Of a stretch of 64,000 nt of DNA, positions 1-9,913 are shown in pieces (the stretch's first letter is position 1; each line of letters begins with the position of its first letter). Under the pieces are notes generated by a model. The model ran no database searches, was not told the origin of the DNA, and saw only the letters and a program-made list of their open reading frames with translations. The DNA lies in NCBI RefSeq assembly GCF_000209165.1, contig NC_009042.1, forward strand, positions 186,001-250,000. The letters are read 5' to 3'. A program made the position numbers and the translations under genes. The stretch is from Scheffersomyces stipitis CBS 6054 (lineage: Eukaryota > Ascomycota > Pichiomycetes > Serinales > Debaryomycetaceae).

Positions 1-699
1 CAGATACTTTAGCCACGACGGATCGTTTACTTTATGGAGTGGTTTCTCGTTGAAGATGGTCTTGATCGTCAGCGGAAGACGTCCCCGTCTATGTGACATA
101 TATTGTTGATGCTGAGGATGAGGATGAGATGCAGACAGCAAGTTCTTTGTCTCATATGCCATTCTGACTCGGACCAAATCCAATGGATACGTGAAGAAAA
201 CTGAGGCCAATCCTGAAAGGGAACCTGCCATGAAACGTCTTGCTGCTGTTTCATAGCTGTCAGTAGGAATTAATAGGTTTCTGATCTGTTCATAGGCTAC
301 AAACTTAATCGATGCATAGGGAAAGATTCTCAACAACGTTACAGAATGTCCCTGGTAGAGTCCCCAGAAACCATCGTTGACCCAGATCCTTCTGGAAGCC
401 CGGAATAGCCCCAGAAACTTGCCTCTATATTTGAGAAATTCCGGGTTGGAAGTTTGGAAGAGAATCTTGATTCTATCCAAGGGAGCTATCAATGTTTTGG
501 CAGCGCTTCCAGCTACACCTCCGGCTATCCCCGAGCGTATGACATATTCAAACGACTGTTTGTCGATGACTTTCACGTACTCCAAAGGAGTTGACTGGTC
601 ATTAACCTGAGACGATTCTTCTACGGTTGCTTGAACTTTGAGAAACGGATGCTGTGTCCCAGCCAGGGTCGATATGGATTCATTGAGCGGCGGCGTCAT
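1..699 (-). CDS. LEU5: Mitochondrial carrier, LEU5-like CoA transporter (3' end cut by window edge)
   Basis: Reading leftward from the ATG at 699 gives 233 codons with no stop, so the C-terminal part lies outside the window. The protein has two copies of the mitochondrial carrier signature: [14 protein letters not shown] near residue 70 and [13 protein letters not shown] near residue 170, each after a hydrophobic helix ([30 protein letters not shown]). The stretch [25 protein letters not shown] resembles yeast Leu5 as I recall it. Leu5 sits in the inner mitochondrial membrane and is needed for coenzyme A accumulation in the matrix. The roughly 50-residue N-terminal extension is less conserved. 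A His/Gln-rich insertion (HPHPQHQQ) follows the second signature. Another carrier of the CoA/Graves-disease subfamily is the main alternative. Confidence 0.85.
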   Translation of the reverse strand, partial: MTPPLNESISTLAGTQHPFLKVQATVEESSQVNDQSTPLEYVKVIDKQSFEYVIRSGIAGGVAGSAAKTLIAPLDRIKILFQTSNPEFLKYRGKFLGLFRASRRIWVNDGFWGLYQGHSVTLLRIFPYASIKFVAYEQIRNLLIPTDSYETAARRFMAGSLSGLASVFFTYPLDLVRVRMAYETKNLLSASHPHPQHQQYMSHRRGRLPLTIKTIFNEKPLHKVNDPSWLKYL

Positions 700-2113
700 T
701 CTTTCTTACAAGTTGTATATATGAAGATGCTGCTTATGATGAGATGACAATGCGGAAGACTATGAGAATATTTCAAGATATTATTCTCTTTGATTAGTAT
801 TCAGTTTTGGAGATATATTGAAGATTTGATTTTGAAATGGATTCAGATTTTTAAATTCCTGATTTTTCGGACTGATATAAGTGTCTGATTGATGAGTTAC
901 TAACAGACAGATACTGAACAATAGATAAGATTCTGACCCACAGAAGCCGACGTAAACAAAAATGTAAGATAAATATGATAATAAGATGAAATAAATCAAA
1001 TTGAAATTGAAAATGAAAATTAAATGATATCAAAATAATCAATCGCAAAATGAAATTATCTGGAGTATCAATGCAAAAAGTCTGACTGACTGAAAGAATG
1101 TCTACGCCCCGGAGACACGCAGAGCTGGACCAAAAGCAAACGGAATACGGACACAACAGTTACTTGTTGTCTGGCTGCTAGTCTACGACAGCGTCAATGA
1201 AAAAAATGTCTGGAGTTGGCAATGACCAGAAAGAAAAGTCTGTCTCATGTTCAAACTGAGACGGCCATTTTTTTCCTAGGTTTGCATGTCTTGGCTCTTC
1301 TGTCTGTTTGTGTTCATTTCGAGTGGGTGAAAAAAAAGTATGGGGTTTAGAATACAAAGGACAATCCGGAGTCTGCTGGCCACTGCAAATTGAGACCCAG
1401 AGATCTCAAACTTGTTGGAGTTGATCTTCTTGTATACTTCAATGTTACAGTCTTTTTCCGTGGGCTTTTCTAAATTTTTGAGGAAATGGTACCAGTCCTC
1501 GGAGCATACAGCCATATTGCTGTTCTAACCATCCAGATCTGAGTGGGGCAAATGGGGGGCTGAACGTTATCCTGCAGACACAAACGATAAATATCTTACC
1601 ACTAATTGCAATTCTGGTAAATGAAGTCAATGAAGTACCTGTTAAAGTGTGGAAACTCGTTCAAAATGTATTCCAGTTATTGAAAGAATATCAGTCTGTT
1701 CATTTCCTCCATTTTGTACTTTTTTTGTGTCTTTCCGTGGTGCAATTTTGTAATAATAGAGTGTCTTGCGTAAACTGTCTACGATTGCAAATTCTATCTT
1801 GATAAATGACATAAAGACAAAACTATAGCAGAACTGTCCTCCCCTGTTTCTTCTTCTTCTTTCTAACTCTACTCTGCATCTTTATCAATAACATAGTCTT
1901 TTATTATATAGACCTAGTGTCTATAACTAGAAATACATGAATCCTTAATACAATTTTGAATTTTGAATTTTGAAACCGAGCCTGGTCGAATCGTTCGTTT
2001 CGATGTTTTGTTTTAGTTGCTGAGAAGTTTCACCTTTCTTTCCGTTTGGTTATTGTCCTATATCGTCCTGGCCAAGATGAGCACCAGAACTAGCAACATG
2101 TCTGTTAATTCTT
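700..2113. other. Intergenic, no gene seen
   Basis: This is the 5' region of the LEU5-like gene and the 3' region of the NDT80-family gene, both on the minus strand. It is AT-rich with low-complexity runs (GAAAATGAAAATTAAATGA near 1010; AATTTTG three times in tandem at 1953-1973). The short open frames here have no protein-like composition. I see no RNA gene. Confidence 0.6.
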
Positions 2114-3709
2114 CTAATGGCCCTGGAGATGGCCCCTGTAGCCTGAGGTTCTTTCCTTGTGGTAGTTGGAAGGCGATCTGCCTCTGACAATCAAGGGAGG
2201 AGTTTCGATAGAGCTCAACAATATGGGCTGGATCTGCAAGTCCTCGTCCTCGACTATCCCCAACAACTCTACGTGCAACGTGAAGTATCTGGAGTTGGCC
2301 AGAGTCTGCTTGACTCTGATTGATGAAGTAAACTGGATTCTCTCGAAACGGGCAATTCTTGAGATTGAATCGCTTGGATAGTTCTTGAGAATGGTATCGT
2401 CCTTCATAGAGTCCAAATTGACGGTGTGGTAGTAGTCACTTCTGTCAAAGTAGAAGATTTTGTTCATGTTCTCGATCTTGCTACCGTTACGTTTGTTGCA
2501 CGATGCCTTAACGGTCTCATGATCAGGCATTTCGCCAGGAACAGCCGGATAGATGGGAGGTGGGAACTGTGGTCCCTTGTCTCTCTTGGCAGTATGCTGA
2601 ATCAAGCTGATAGAAACATCGTCGTCCAGACACTTGGCTACAAGACGAATGGCAAAATAGTTGATCTCCACTTTGTTTTCACCTACAGATTGTCCATTGC
2701 GCAGGGCTTTTTCAAACGTGTAGAACTTGTTCTGGATGAACCGGTCAAAGTCAAAGTTCTCCAACAGAAATGCTGCCACAAGAGTGAAATAGTTCCTCTT
2801 GTAGCCAATCCAGGTGCCGTTTTCGCCTGTTTCGAAACCTCTGTCGATTCTGGCTTCTAAGATAGGGTTGACGTCCAAGTCATTGCTTTTGCAGTAGATG
2901 TCCTGGTGGTGTCTGGTTTCAGAAAATGGAGGGCCTACCTTGAACAAGTCGCTGGATCTAGGTGCAACCTTTCTGGAGCCAGATTCCAACAAATCAGCCT
3001 CGGGAGTGGCAGTTCCCGTGAGAAGGTCATACTGATGGTTGGTTCCGATGCCCGGGACATGTCCCGGGTGCTGCTGATGTTGCTGCTGGTGGTGCTGTTG
3101 CTGCTGCTGAGCCTGCTGGTGGAGAGCATTCTGGTGGAGTTGCTGTGGAACTTGGCCATGGACAAAGTGCTGCTGCAGTGCTAATTGCTGCGTGAGCTGT
3201 GCGTTCAAATGTGCTTCGTGCAGTGGCATCTGCACCTGCTGAACTTGCTGAACTTGCACTTGTTGCATCAGCGGCTGTTGGCCATCAAACTGCGCAAGAT
3301 GTTGTTGCATATGGAGGTGATGAACTGGCATCCGTTGCTGGTTCTGCTGATGTTGTTGTTGGTGCTGTTGGTGTTGCTGGTGTTGTTGGTGTTGTTGGAG
3401 CTGCTGGTGAAGCTGCTGGTTTTGGTGGTGGTTCGAAAGCTGTGTCTGACTCTGGTGATTCTGGTGCATCTGTGTCTGGTGGAGCTGCGAAAGGTGCGCA
3501 GACACAAAATGTTGCTGCTGCTGGTGAAGCGCATTTTGGTTCTGGTGGTGATTCTGTGTCTGGTGGTGGTTGACAAACGAGTGGAGCTGGTGGTCGTCCT
3601 CTTTGAGGGATGGAATCGAGTTCACGGCTGAGTTGGCAGCGGCTACAGCCACGGCAGCGGCCGCGTCGTCTGGCAGAAGCGCAGTCTCGTCGGAAGACAT
3701 GGTCATCAT
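2114..3709 (-). CDS. NDT80: NDT80-family transcription factor
   Basis: 531 residues from ATG at 3709 (three Met codons lie within the first four codons). Residues about 40-215 are a low-complexity Gln/His/Asn tract, probably a disordered activation or condensate region. From about residue 235 to the end lies a domain I read as the NDT80/PhoG DNA-binding fold: PFSETRHHQDIYCKSNDLDV, FETGENGTWIGYKRNYFTLV and the terminal PPLIVRGRSPSNYHKERTSG block. Ndt80 binds the middle-sporulation element and drives meiotic genes in Saccharomyces; in Candida species the family controls drug resistance, biofilm and sexual genes. CUG-clade yeasts have several paralogues (NDT80, REP1, RON1), so the exact orthologue is uncertain. 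The protein stops almost directly after the DNA-binding domain, unlike the longer S. cerevisiae Ndt80. A perfect MSE lies 152 bases upstream. Confidence 0.75.
   Translation of the reverse strand: MMTMSSDETALLPDDAAAAVAVAAANSAVNSIPSLKEDDHQLHSFVNHHQTQNHHQNQNALHQQQQHFVSAHLSQLHQTQMHQNHQSQTQLSNHHQNQQLHQQLQQHQQHQQHQQHQQQHQQNQQRMPVHHLHMQQHLAQFDGQQPLMQQVQVQQVQQVQMPLHEAHLNAQLTQQLALQQHFVHGQVPQQLHQNALHQQAQQQQQHHQQQHQQHPGHVPGIGTNHQYDLLTGTATPEADLLESGSRKVAPRSSDLFKVGPPFSETRHHQDIYCKSNDLDVNPILEARIDRGFETGENGTWIGYKRNYFTLVAAFLLENFDFDRFIQNKFYTFEKALRNGQSVGENKVEINYFAIRLVAKCLDDDVSISLIQHTAKRDKGPQFPPPIYPAVPGEMPDHETVKASCNKRNGSKIENMNKIFYFDRSDYYHTVNLDSMKDDTILKNYPSDSISRIARFERIQFTSSIRVKQTLANSRYFTLHVELLGIVEDEDLQIQPILLSSIETPPLIVRGRSPSNYHKERTSGYRGHLQGH
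3040..3600 (-). repeat. Gln/His triplet-repeat tract in the NDT80-family gene
   Basis: Read on the minus strand this is an irregular run of CAG/CAA/CAC/CAT/AAC codons giving Gln, His and Asn, with runs of up to about four identical residues and many QQH units. All three plus-strand frames are also long open shadows, which is why several false open frames appear here. Such tracts vary in length between strains. Confidence 0.8.
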
Positions 3710-5369
3710 CGTGGCTTCTGATTGGCTGGTTTTTGTCGTGGAAGTTAAAGTTTGGGACTTATTACAGAGTCTGCAGCTGTGAAAGTTTGTTCGCTACTTT
3801 TGTCGTGGTATTCCCTGACAAATTTGTAGTTGGTTTTGTCTGTGTACTGATTACTCTGAAGTCACAAAATCACTGAAAAATCACTGAAAATTGTCGTTTT
3901 CGAGCCCGTCAGAAGGGAACAAGTCGCAAGCTCAGGCAAAGTGGTATTGGACTACAGGACTGCGAGTTCTAGGCAGCGGCAAGGAGGGTTTTCCTGCTTT
4001 TCGGGAGCTTGGATAGAAAATAAAGTGTGGAAAACCAGCAAAAAATCAAAGTTGATCTTTTTCGACTGTCTGATGTTGAGAAAAAAAGTCGTCTGGCTTC
4101 TGTGAGGAGAGAAAACACTGTCTGTAGTATATTGTCTGTCTGACTGCGCGACTGCAAGTGGGTAGTCGGGTGGGGTGGTAGGGTGTCAGAGAGCGAGAAC
4201 TGGAGAAAAGAAAAAAATGTCGGGCTTCTCCGTCACTTTCCAAAAGGGTTGTATCTGTCTGTTTTCTGCTATCAGTCACCTTCTATTTATACAATGGTTG
4301 TTCTTTCTGGAGGCCTCTCTGTGCTACTTCGCTTCTTGTCTGTCAGATACGGCGTTTTGTGCTATGATCTGCCTTGCGTAATCCCGATCCAACTGATCGT
4401 TTGGTGGGACTTTTTTGGTTGGGCGCGCAAAATTAACTATGTTGTCACGTGATTCTTTGCGTTACCCGGAACCCACCATTCCCAGCTTCGATTGCAAAAT
4501 CTGGCCATATACGGAACTTCTGGATCGTGCAAGCTATAGATTGCTAAGGAGAGTCGCCTCATAGTTCTTCATTTTCAAATCTAACAACGCCCTTTGGAAG
4601 AACTACTATGGGCTTGCCTTGCAGTTGACTGAATTGCGTGCATTCTCGGCTGATACATACTCTTCCATGCAAAGTACTGTAAAGATATCTGAACAAGAGT
4701 AGAGGTGAAACGGAATGAATCGTTCGGTTTGTTCCGTAGTAAATATACGAAGGGCCTGAATTGTATTACCGTTGCTAGCTAGATTCACTGTACAATAAAT
4801 CCGTTGGGCACACAGTTGATGCGGCGCTACCATGTCAATTTGCTCCTGAATAATCTGGTGTAACATTTGTGGAGTTTGCGTGTAGCTCTAATTGGCTTCT
4901 CTCGGTCCTTAAACTGTTCGTAAGTGCTGACCGGTGATAAATCCCTGGACTATCAACTGGCTGTTAGTGTTGTCCCCCACTTGTCGTGTGCCCCCATCCG
5001 CAAGATTGACAGATGGTGCGCGCAAAATGCAAAAACAACATGTACTATGCACTAGGCATGCGGCATGGATGTTTCGTCGCAGCCAGAGAATGAAAATTTT
5101 CTTCTATACAAACTCTTTTTTTAGCAAGCTCACAGAATTTCAATTGAAAATTCAGAGAATACAGGGTTTGATCCTGTTCAATTAGCTCCAGCATTTGCCA
5201 CATTCCTTTCAGCAAGTCCGAAACAAGTCGTTTCGTGCCGCTAGCATCCTATTTCCAGAATTTCTCTTCCAAACGCGGTTCCAAAACGCGTCAGCTTCAT
5301 GAAATCTGCATTTTTGCATCTTTTCGCCGGCTTCAAATTCACCTTCAACCATAGTAGGTGATCTGAAAA
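3710..5369. other. Long divergent intergenic region
   Basis: 1.66 kb between the minus-strand NDT80-family gene and the plus-strand gene at 5370. Besides the MSE, it contains TCACGTGA at 4445-4452, a perfect Cbf1-type E-box. Open frames within it (for example 4606-4866 and 4175-4452) lack protein-like composition. No tRNA or structured RNA was recognised. Long upstream regions are typical for heavily regulated transcription factor genes in yeasts. Confidence 0.5.
3861..3869 (+). promoter_or_regulatory. Middle-sporulation-element match upstream of the NDT80-family gene
   Basis: GTCACAAAA matches the MSE consensus GNCRCAAAW in full. It lies 152 bases upstream of the start codon of the gene that encodes an MSE-binding family protein. 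S. cerevisiae NDT80 autoregulates through MSEs in its own promoter, so autoregulation is a reasonable inference. A 9-base consensus of this degeneracy can occur by chance. Confidence 0.4.
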
Positions 5370-7739
5370 ATGTACGAAAAACAGGTGCCACCTCCGGCTG
5401 GTCGTTCTCGAGCTGAACGGCAATCGCCGGACGTGCTGCAGCCGCAACATCACCATCACCACCATCATCACCATCATCATCATCATCAATTTCCTCTCAT
5501 TGCTGCCACTTCTTTGTTTCCAGCTTCTTCCATAAGAGACATACTTTCACTTATCTTCATTCTTTTGTCGTTGCCCCAGCTGGTTCTGTTGTGCCTTCTT
5601 ACTGTGTACATCACGTTGGGCACGAACTTCATGGGGGGCAAGTTTATAGTCAACTTTCTTTTGCGGGAACATGCTGAGCCTGTGCAAGTGAATTATCGAA
5701 GGCTCGGCTGGAACTTGATCAAGATTTTGGCTATCAACCTGGCTGTCTTCTATGGATTGCTGATGGTGGTACGAAAAAAGAGCTACTTCAACTACCTTGT
5801 GATTTTGTCCAAGTCTATCGTTTCCAGCGATTTGATAGGATCTTCTTCCATCAACTACATCAATACTATTTCCAATAAGCGCATCACCACTAAGATTCAG
5901 TATGATGACAACAAAAAGTTTTTCAACAACAATATCATTAATTCGTTTGTCTGTTTCGTCATCATCAACTACATCCATTATCTCATCAACTGGTTGAACT
6001 TGTCGTTCAAATTCGTGTCTATATATAGCACTAGCATCGGCTACGTCAACAACTACACTTTCAATCATATATCTACCAAGCTCTACCTCATCCTATCGCT
6101 CCATGTGATAAACTCGACCCTCTTCAAGAAATCGACCATTCTCCAGAGCTCTATTCCGAATGTAACCGAGGATATCTCCATCAATTGCGACTCCAATAAG
6201 CTTCTTGAAGTCGATCTCAAGGACTCGATCTCGAACAGCTCGCCCATCGACATTTACAACAATACAGCTGTCGAAACAAACTCAGTAGCAATCAAAAACT
6301 TTGAAAACTTCATCATATCACCGTTTAACAGCAAACTTACCATTCTAAAGAACAAACTCAGAACGAACGCTAATCCCAACATCTCGAATAACATCAACAA
6401 AGCCATATCCCAAAGTCTTAACGATGTAGTAGCAGCTCCTACTTCGAGTAATGGCTCTTCAGCGCAAACAGTATCTTCCAATATTACCGAACCGACTGCA
6501 ACAACTACTTCTACAACAACGACATCAAGTTCTAGTTCTACTTCTACTTCTCTTACTACTACGACAGTTTCCCCCAATGTCACCACAATAGAGAACACCA
6601 TCATTATCCAGCCATTCTGGTCGATTCTTGCTGCCAGTAAGGCAATCTTGAAAAACCCCAACTTATTCAGTGGAAATGCCACCACAAGAAAAAACAACGG
6701 TGGTGAGTTCATTAACTTGTACGAATCCAGTAGAAGCATCAAATCCAACAAAGTCTACAACAAGAACTTGGGCAGTGTGCGAATGGCTGTAATTCTCAAC
6801 GATGACTCCAAGATAGTGTTGAAGCTTCTCGACAATGTAGAAAAACGAATTGATCTCAATAACTTGAAGGTCAGATTAAACAACGTAGGCTGGTCTTACT
6901 TCAAGATCATCAGAGGTGAAAATATCGATGATGAAGGGAAGAGCAGTCTATATTTAGTCATTTATGCTTTGACTGCGTTGTTCCAGTACGAAATAGACGT
7001 TATTGTAGGCAACAGCATCTTGAACCACTTCATTGTTAATACTACTCAAGATGACGATAAGGTTGTTCTCAGCACTTCTCTTTCTGAGACGTCGTCGTTG
7101 GCTACATTGCAAATCTCGTTGTTGTCAACTATGAAGAACTTGAACAGCTTGCGACTCAAGTTCAGAAAGTTCAAAAAAGACGAAAATAGAAAGTTGACGG
7201 AATTTAAGAACAACATCGACAACTTAAAGAATAAAATTTCCAAGTACAATAGCAAGCAATCCAGCGACAGCAGAGTTTTTGGGAAGTTGAAGGGCTTGAA
7301 GCACTCAGTGATCCAGTTGGAAAATGAGATCCAACAATTGCAAACAGACATCGAGAACTTGACGATCCAAGAGAAGACTGTCAAGAAAGAGTTCTCTGCA
7401 GAAGAAGCCCAACTCTTGGAACAGTACAAGGATTTAGAGCATGTAATGGCTCAGTACGAAAACAGATTGAAGGTGGAGAAGTTGAAGTTGAAGTCTGCAA
7501 AATCAGATAAGCTGGCCATAGCTACGAAGCACCAGAAGTTGGTGAATAAACATCAATCGAAACAAGAAGAAATCAAGGCTCTACAGAATGAGTTGAAGAA
7601 TATAAAGAAGAACGAAATCTTGAACAAGTTCTCGAGAAGAATCAAGAAGACGAACGAAAAATTCGAAACCATTTTGCCTAAGGTTCTTCAAGAGATTGAG
7701 GTCTTGCGTAGAGAGTGCAACAGTTTACTCAACAACTGA
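5370..7739 (+). CDS. Unrecognised membrane protein with poly-His run and C-terminal coiled coil
   Basis: 789 residues from ATG at 5370. Order of parts: a short N-terminus with 13 consecutive His (residues 27-39); two hydrophobic segments likely to span a membrane, about residues 55-85 (IRDILSLIFILLSLPQLVLL) and 112-131 (ILAINLAVFYGLLMVV); a further hydrophobic patch near 190-205; a Ser/Thr-rich linker at about 355-405; a compact region around 465-560 (VRMAVILNDDSKIVLKLLDN, GWSYFKIIRGEN) that looks like a folded domain; and a long Lys/Glu-rich coiled coil from about 595 to the end. The layout (N-terminal membrane helices, low-complexity linker, coiled coil) recalls the filamentous-fungal AcrB protein, but I see no motif that proves this. 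No function assigned. A possible later start does not alter these parts. Confidence 0.8.
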   Translation: MYEKQVPPPAGRSRAERQSPDVLQPQHHHHHHHHHHHHHQFPLIAATSLFPASSIRDILSLIFILLSLPQLVLLCLLTVYITLGTNFMGGKFIVNFLLREHAEPVQVNYRRLGWNLIKILAINLAVFYGLLMVVRKKSYFNYLVILSKSIVSSDLIGSSSINYINTISNKRITTKIQYDDNKKFFNNNIINSFVCFVIINYIHYLINWLNLSFKFVSIYSTSIGYVNNYTFNHISTKLYLILSLHVINSTLFKKSTILQSSIPNVTEDISINCDSNKLLEVDLKDSISNSSPIDIYNNTAVETNSVAIKNFENFIISPFNSKLTILKNKLRTNANPNISNNINKAISQSLNDVVAAPTSSNGSSAQTVSSNITEPTATTTSTTTTSSSSSTSTSLTTTTVSPNVTTIENTIIIQPFWSILAASKAILKNPNLFSGNATTRKNNGGEFINLYESSRSIKSNKVYNKNLGSVRMAVILNDDSKIVLKLLDNVEKRIDLNNLKVRLNNVGWSYFKIIRGENIDDEGKSSLYLVIYALTALFQYEIDVIVGNSILNHFIVNTTQDDDKVVLSTSLSETSSLATLQISLLSTMKNLNSLRLKFRKFKKDENRKLTEFKNNIDNLKNKISKYNSKQSSDSRVFGKLKGLKHSVIQLENEIQQLQTDIENLTIQEKTVKKEFSAEEAQLLEQYKDLEHVMAQYENRLKVEKLKLKSAKSDKLAIATKHQKLVNKHQSKQEEIKALQNELKNIKKNEILNKFSRRIKKTNEKFETILPKVLQEIEVLRRECNSLLNN
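5448..5486 (+). repeat. CAT/CAC microsatellite encoding 13 His
   Basis: Thirteen consecutive His codons, mixed CAT and CAC, in the N-terminal part of the membrane/coiled-coil gene. The mixture of synonymous codons suggests the tract is not purely a recent slippage product. A metal-binding role is possible but not shown. Confidence 0.9.
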
Positions 7740-7999
7740 TGGTGTTGTTTGGTTGATATATATACATTTATAGGATTAACACGAATACGATGCATGATAT
7801 GAATTAGAACTATGTACAGATGCAAGGTAGATGTTATAGGAGCTAACATCGTAGATTATGAAAAGATTTGAAAAATTAACATTAATGATAATTGAAATTA
7901 AATGGAATGATAAATACGAATTGACATTATAATCAACATATAATTGGCATGATAACCACATGAAAATGGCTTGATGAAGTGACGCTTTAGTTGTAGATG

Positions 8000-8671
8000 T
8001 TAGTCTAGACTTTCTATTAATCCGTCACCTATCTTGTGAAAGCCTCTGTTAAAGTAGAGAAGTCCTCCTGACGACTTTTCGTACTCTGGATTCTGTTTAA
8101 TTTTGAGGACACTGGCTATCCAAATTTCGTGATTTTCTACATTTATGCTTTGTTTGACTTTACAGATGAATACACTTTCACAGTCTTTTAGTATGGGCAA
8201 TGAGACATTTTCGTCTAGTTCAAGAAGTTCGTAGTCCGACTTTGGTATCTGTGTAAATGGAGTTGTCATCTCGTGGAAGACTTCTCCATCCTTTAATTCA
8301 TCTTTGGTGGAAGCTAATTCTGAGCCCCTCTTGTCTTTTTTTACGCCTTTAGCAAATATTCTACCCAAGAAGGCTGATTTCAGTGTTGGTGGAAGTAAGT
8401 GAATGGCCAAATATTGACATTCGTGAAGAGCTTGCGAAGTATAGGAAGGTAAATGTAGATTGAACTGGAGCAAAGGATCAGGAAAAACTGCTAGTGAACA
8501 CACAGAAGAAAGAGTCATTCCATGCAACTCTTGTTTATTAGTAGTGGCAGCTGTTAATACCATTGCCTGAGAGCTTACGCGAGCCATAGTAGAACGGAAA
8601 TTCTCCAGTATTGGTGCGTTCTTGAAACATACGCCATGAGTAGAGAACCGTCTTACGCTGGAAATCATCAT
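8000..8671 (-). CDS. Flavin-reductase-like domain protein, probably mitochondrial
   Basis: 223 residues from ATG at 8671. The N-terminus (SSVRRFSTHGV) is rich in Arg/Ser and reads as a mitochondrial presequence. The segment MARVSSQAMVLTAATTNKQ followed by LHGMTLSSVCSLAVFPDPLL matches the FMN-binding start of the flavin reductase / split-barrel family (pattern 'P..V.V.T......G.T.SS..S.S..PP..'). The middle (residues about 105-140) holds a charged insertion, and VFICKVKQSINVENHEIWIASV fits the later part of the fold, which normally contains a conserved 'H....G.V' motif. Substrate and partner unknown. It converges on the gene ending at 7739 with 260 bases between stops. Confidence 0.7.
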   Translation of the reverse strand: MMISSVRRFSTHGVCFKNAPILENFRSTMARVSSQAMVLTAATTNKQELHGMTLSSVCSLAVFPDPLLQFNLHLPSYTSQALHECQYLAIHLLPPTLKSAFLGRIFAKGVKKDKRGSELASTKDELKDGEVFHEMTTPFTQIPKSDYELLELDENVSLPILKDCESVFICKVKQSINVENHEIWIASVLKIKQNPEYEKSSGGLLYFNRGFHKIGDGLIESLD

Positions 8672-8866
8672 CTAGAAATGTGAAAAACGCTCTGAAAAAA
8701 CTTTAAAGAGATAAAAACGAAAGAATTGGAACAGATCAGATATCCAAAAGGCTCTCTATATTTCTGGTGTAGATCATAAAAAAACTAACGAGTTATACAT
8801 CAAAACCGGCAAAAATCAAGTGGTTCAATTTTCAATCTCTTCCACTAGCTTGATAGAAAATTAATC

Positions 8867-8874
8867 AAAAAAAA
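8867..8874 (-). terminator. Pol III terminator of tRNA-Asp
   Basis: A run of eight A on the plus strand, i.e. T8 in the transcript, directly after the discriminator base of the tRNA. RNA polymerase III stops at such runs. Confidence 0.85.
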
Positions 8875-8946
8875 CTCCGCGACGGGGAATTGAACCCCGG
8901 TCTACCACGCGACAAGCGGTAATTCTAGCCACTAAACTATCACGGA
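8875..8946 (-). tRNA. tRNA-Asp(GUC)
   Basis: 72 nt on the minus strand, no intron. The 7-bp acceptor stem pairs TCCGTGA with TCGCGGA (one G-U pair), discriminator G. The anticodon loop contains CTTGTCGC, giving anticodon GUC. The B-box GGTTCAATTCC is present in the T-arm. The sequence closely resembles yeast tRNA-Asp. It lies between the flavin-reductase-like gene (minus) and the protein gene ending at 9914. Confidence 0.97.
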
Positions 8947-9913
8947 TTTCGTTTTTCAAATAACTTCCATTTGTGTGAAACCTCGTTTATTTGATTGAAA
9001 CATCCATGCCGCAATATTTAGGGAGATTTTCGAAGCGATATCTTCATAATAACTTCAGGAGACCTTCTTCTTAGGATCTCATCCATCCTTTGCAATGTAT
9101 TAGAGTGTTATTTATATATATTAACTTAGGCTTTAATGGCAGTACATTCCATTTCATAAAACTTAAAATTAGATAAACTTGACATTCATATCAAATCATT
9201 CTGTTAAAAAAGTGTTAAATTTAACAATATCAATTTCTTCTTATTCAATGTCTCCCGGCTATCCATGTTCAAACCCTTTCATTATATTTATCATTTATCT
9301 CATTTGTTTTATTGAGAATATTGAAGATTGTTTATGCCTTTATTGGTGTTTTGGGTGTTCGAATGTCTATGAGTGGATCGCCTCGTGTGAAAATGAATCT
9401 TCATCTAAGTCAAAAAAGGAATCCAAAAATTCCAAATAAGTCCATCTACAATTAATGACAAATTTACTTCGGAATCTATGTTTGTCATATCTTTTACGAC
9501 AAAAGAGAATGTTCTATTAGGTATCTGGCTGAAAATAAGAATCCCGCTTATTGACATCCTGCATAAATAATTTCAAAACTTCCAAAAGGGGAAAGGTTAT
9601 TGATTTGTCATTTCTGGACATATTTCATTAAAATGGGCGTCTGTTTCGTCAGAGGGCGTAAATTCTCGAACATTATTGCGGCAATTTCGACAACTTCAGA
9701 GAGACCTTCTAAGTCTTCAATCCCCTAATGATTTTAGATCGACCCCTTATTGCTAGGGGGTAGACGCATGTTGGTAAACCTTAACTTCTAGCTTTTGCGC
9801 GGTATTCTGTACTTCATGCACAAAGCGAAAAACCTAGACAAGATTAAACATATAGAGGTTGCAGCAATACGGGCTCTACTCCGTTAGTGTGCTGCAGCAT
9901 AAACACCTAATAA
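8947..9913. other. Intergenic, nothing recognised
   Basis: AT-rich DNA between tRNA-Asp and the 3' end of the gene at 9914-10684. One small imperfect hairpin (CCCCT TATTGCT AGGGG, around 9745) is visible. The only open frame over 60 codons, 9179-9439, starts with TTG and is low complexity; I do not accept it. No LTR ends were recognised next to the tRNA. Confidence 0.5.

Noticed and set aside
9179..9439. 86-codon open frame after tRNA-Asp
   Set aside because: Begins with TTG, no ATG near the start, low-complexity AT-rich product (Ser/Ile/Cys-rich), no conserved pattern.
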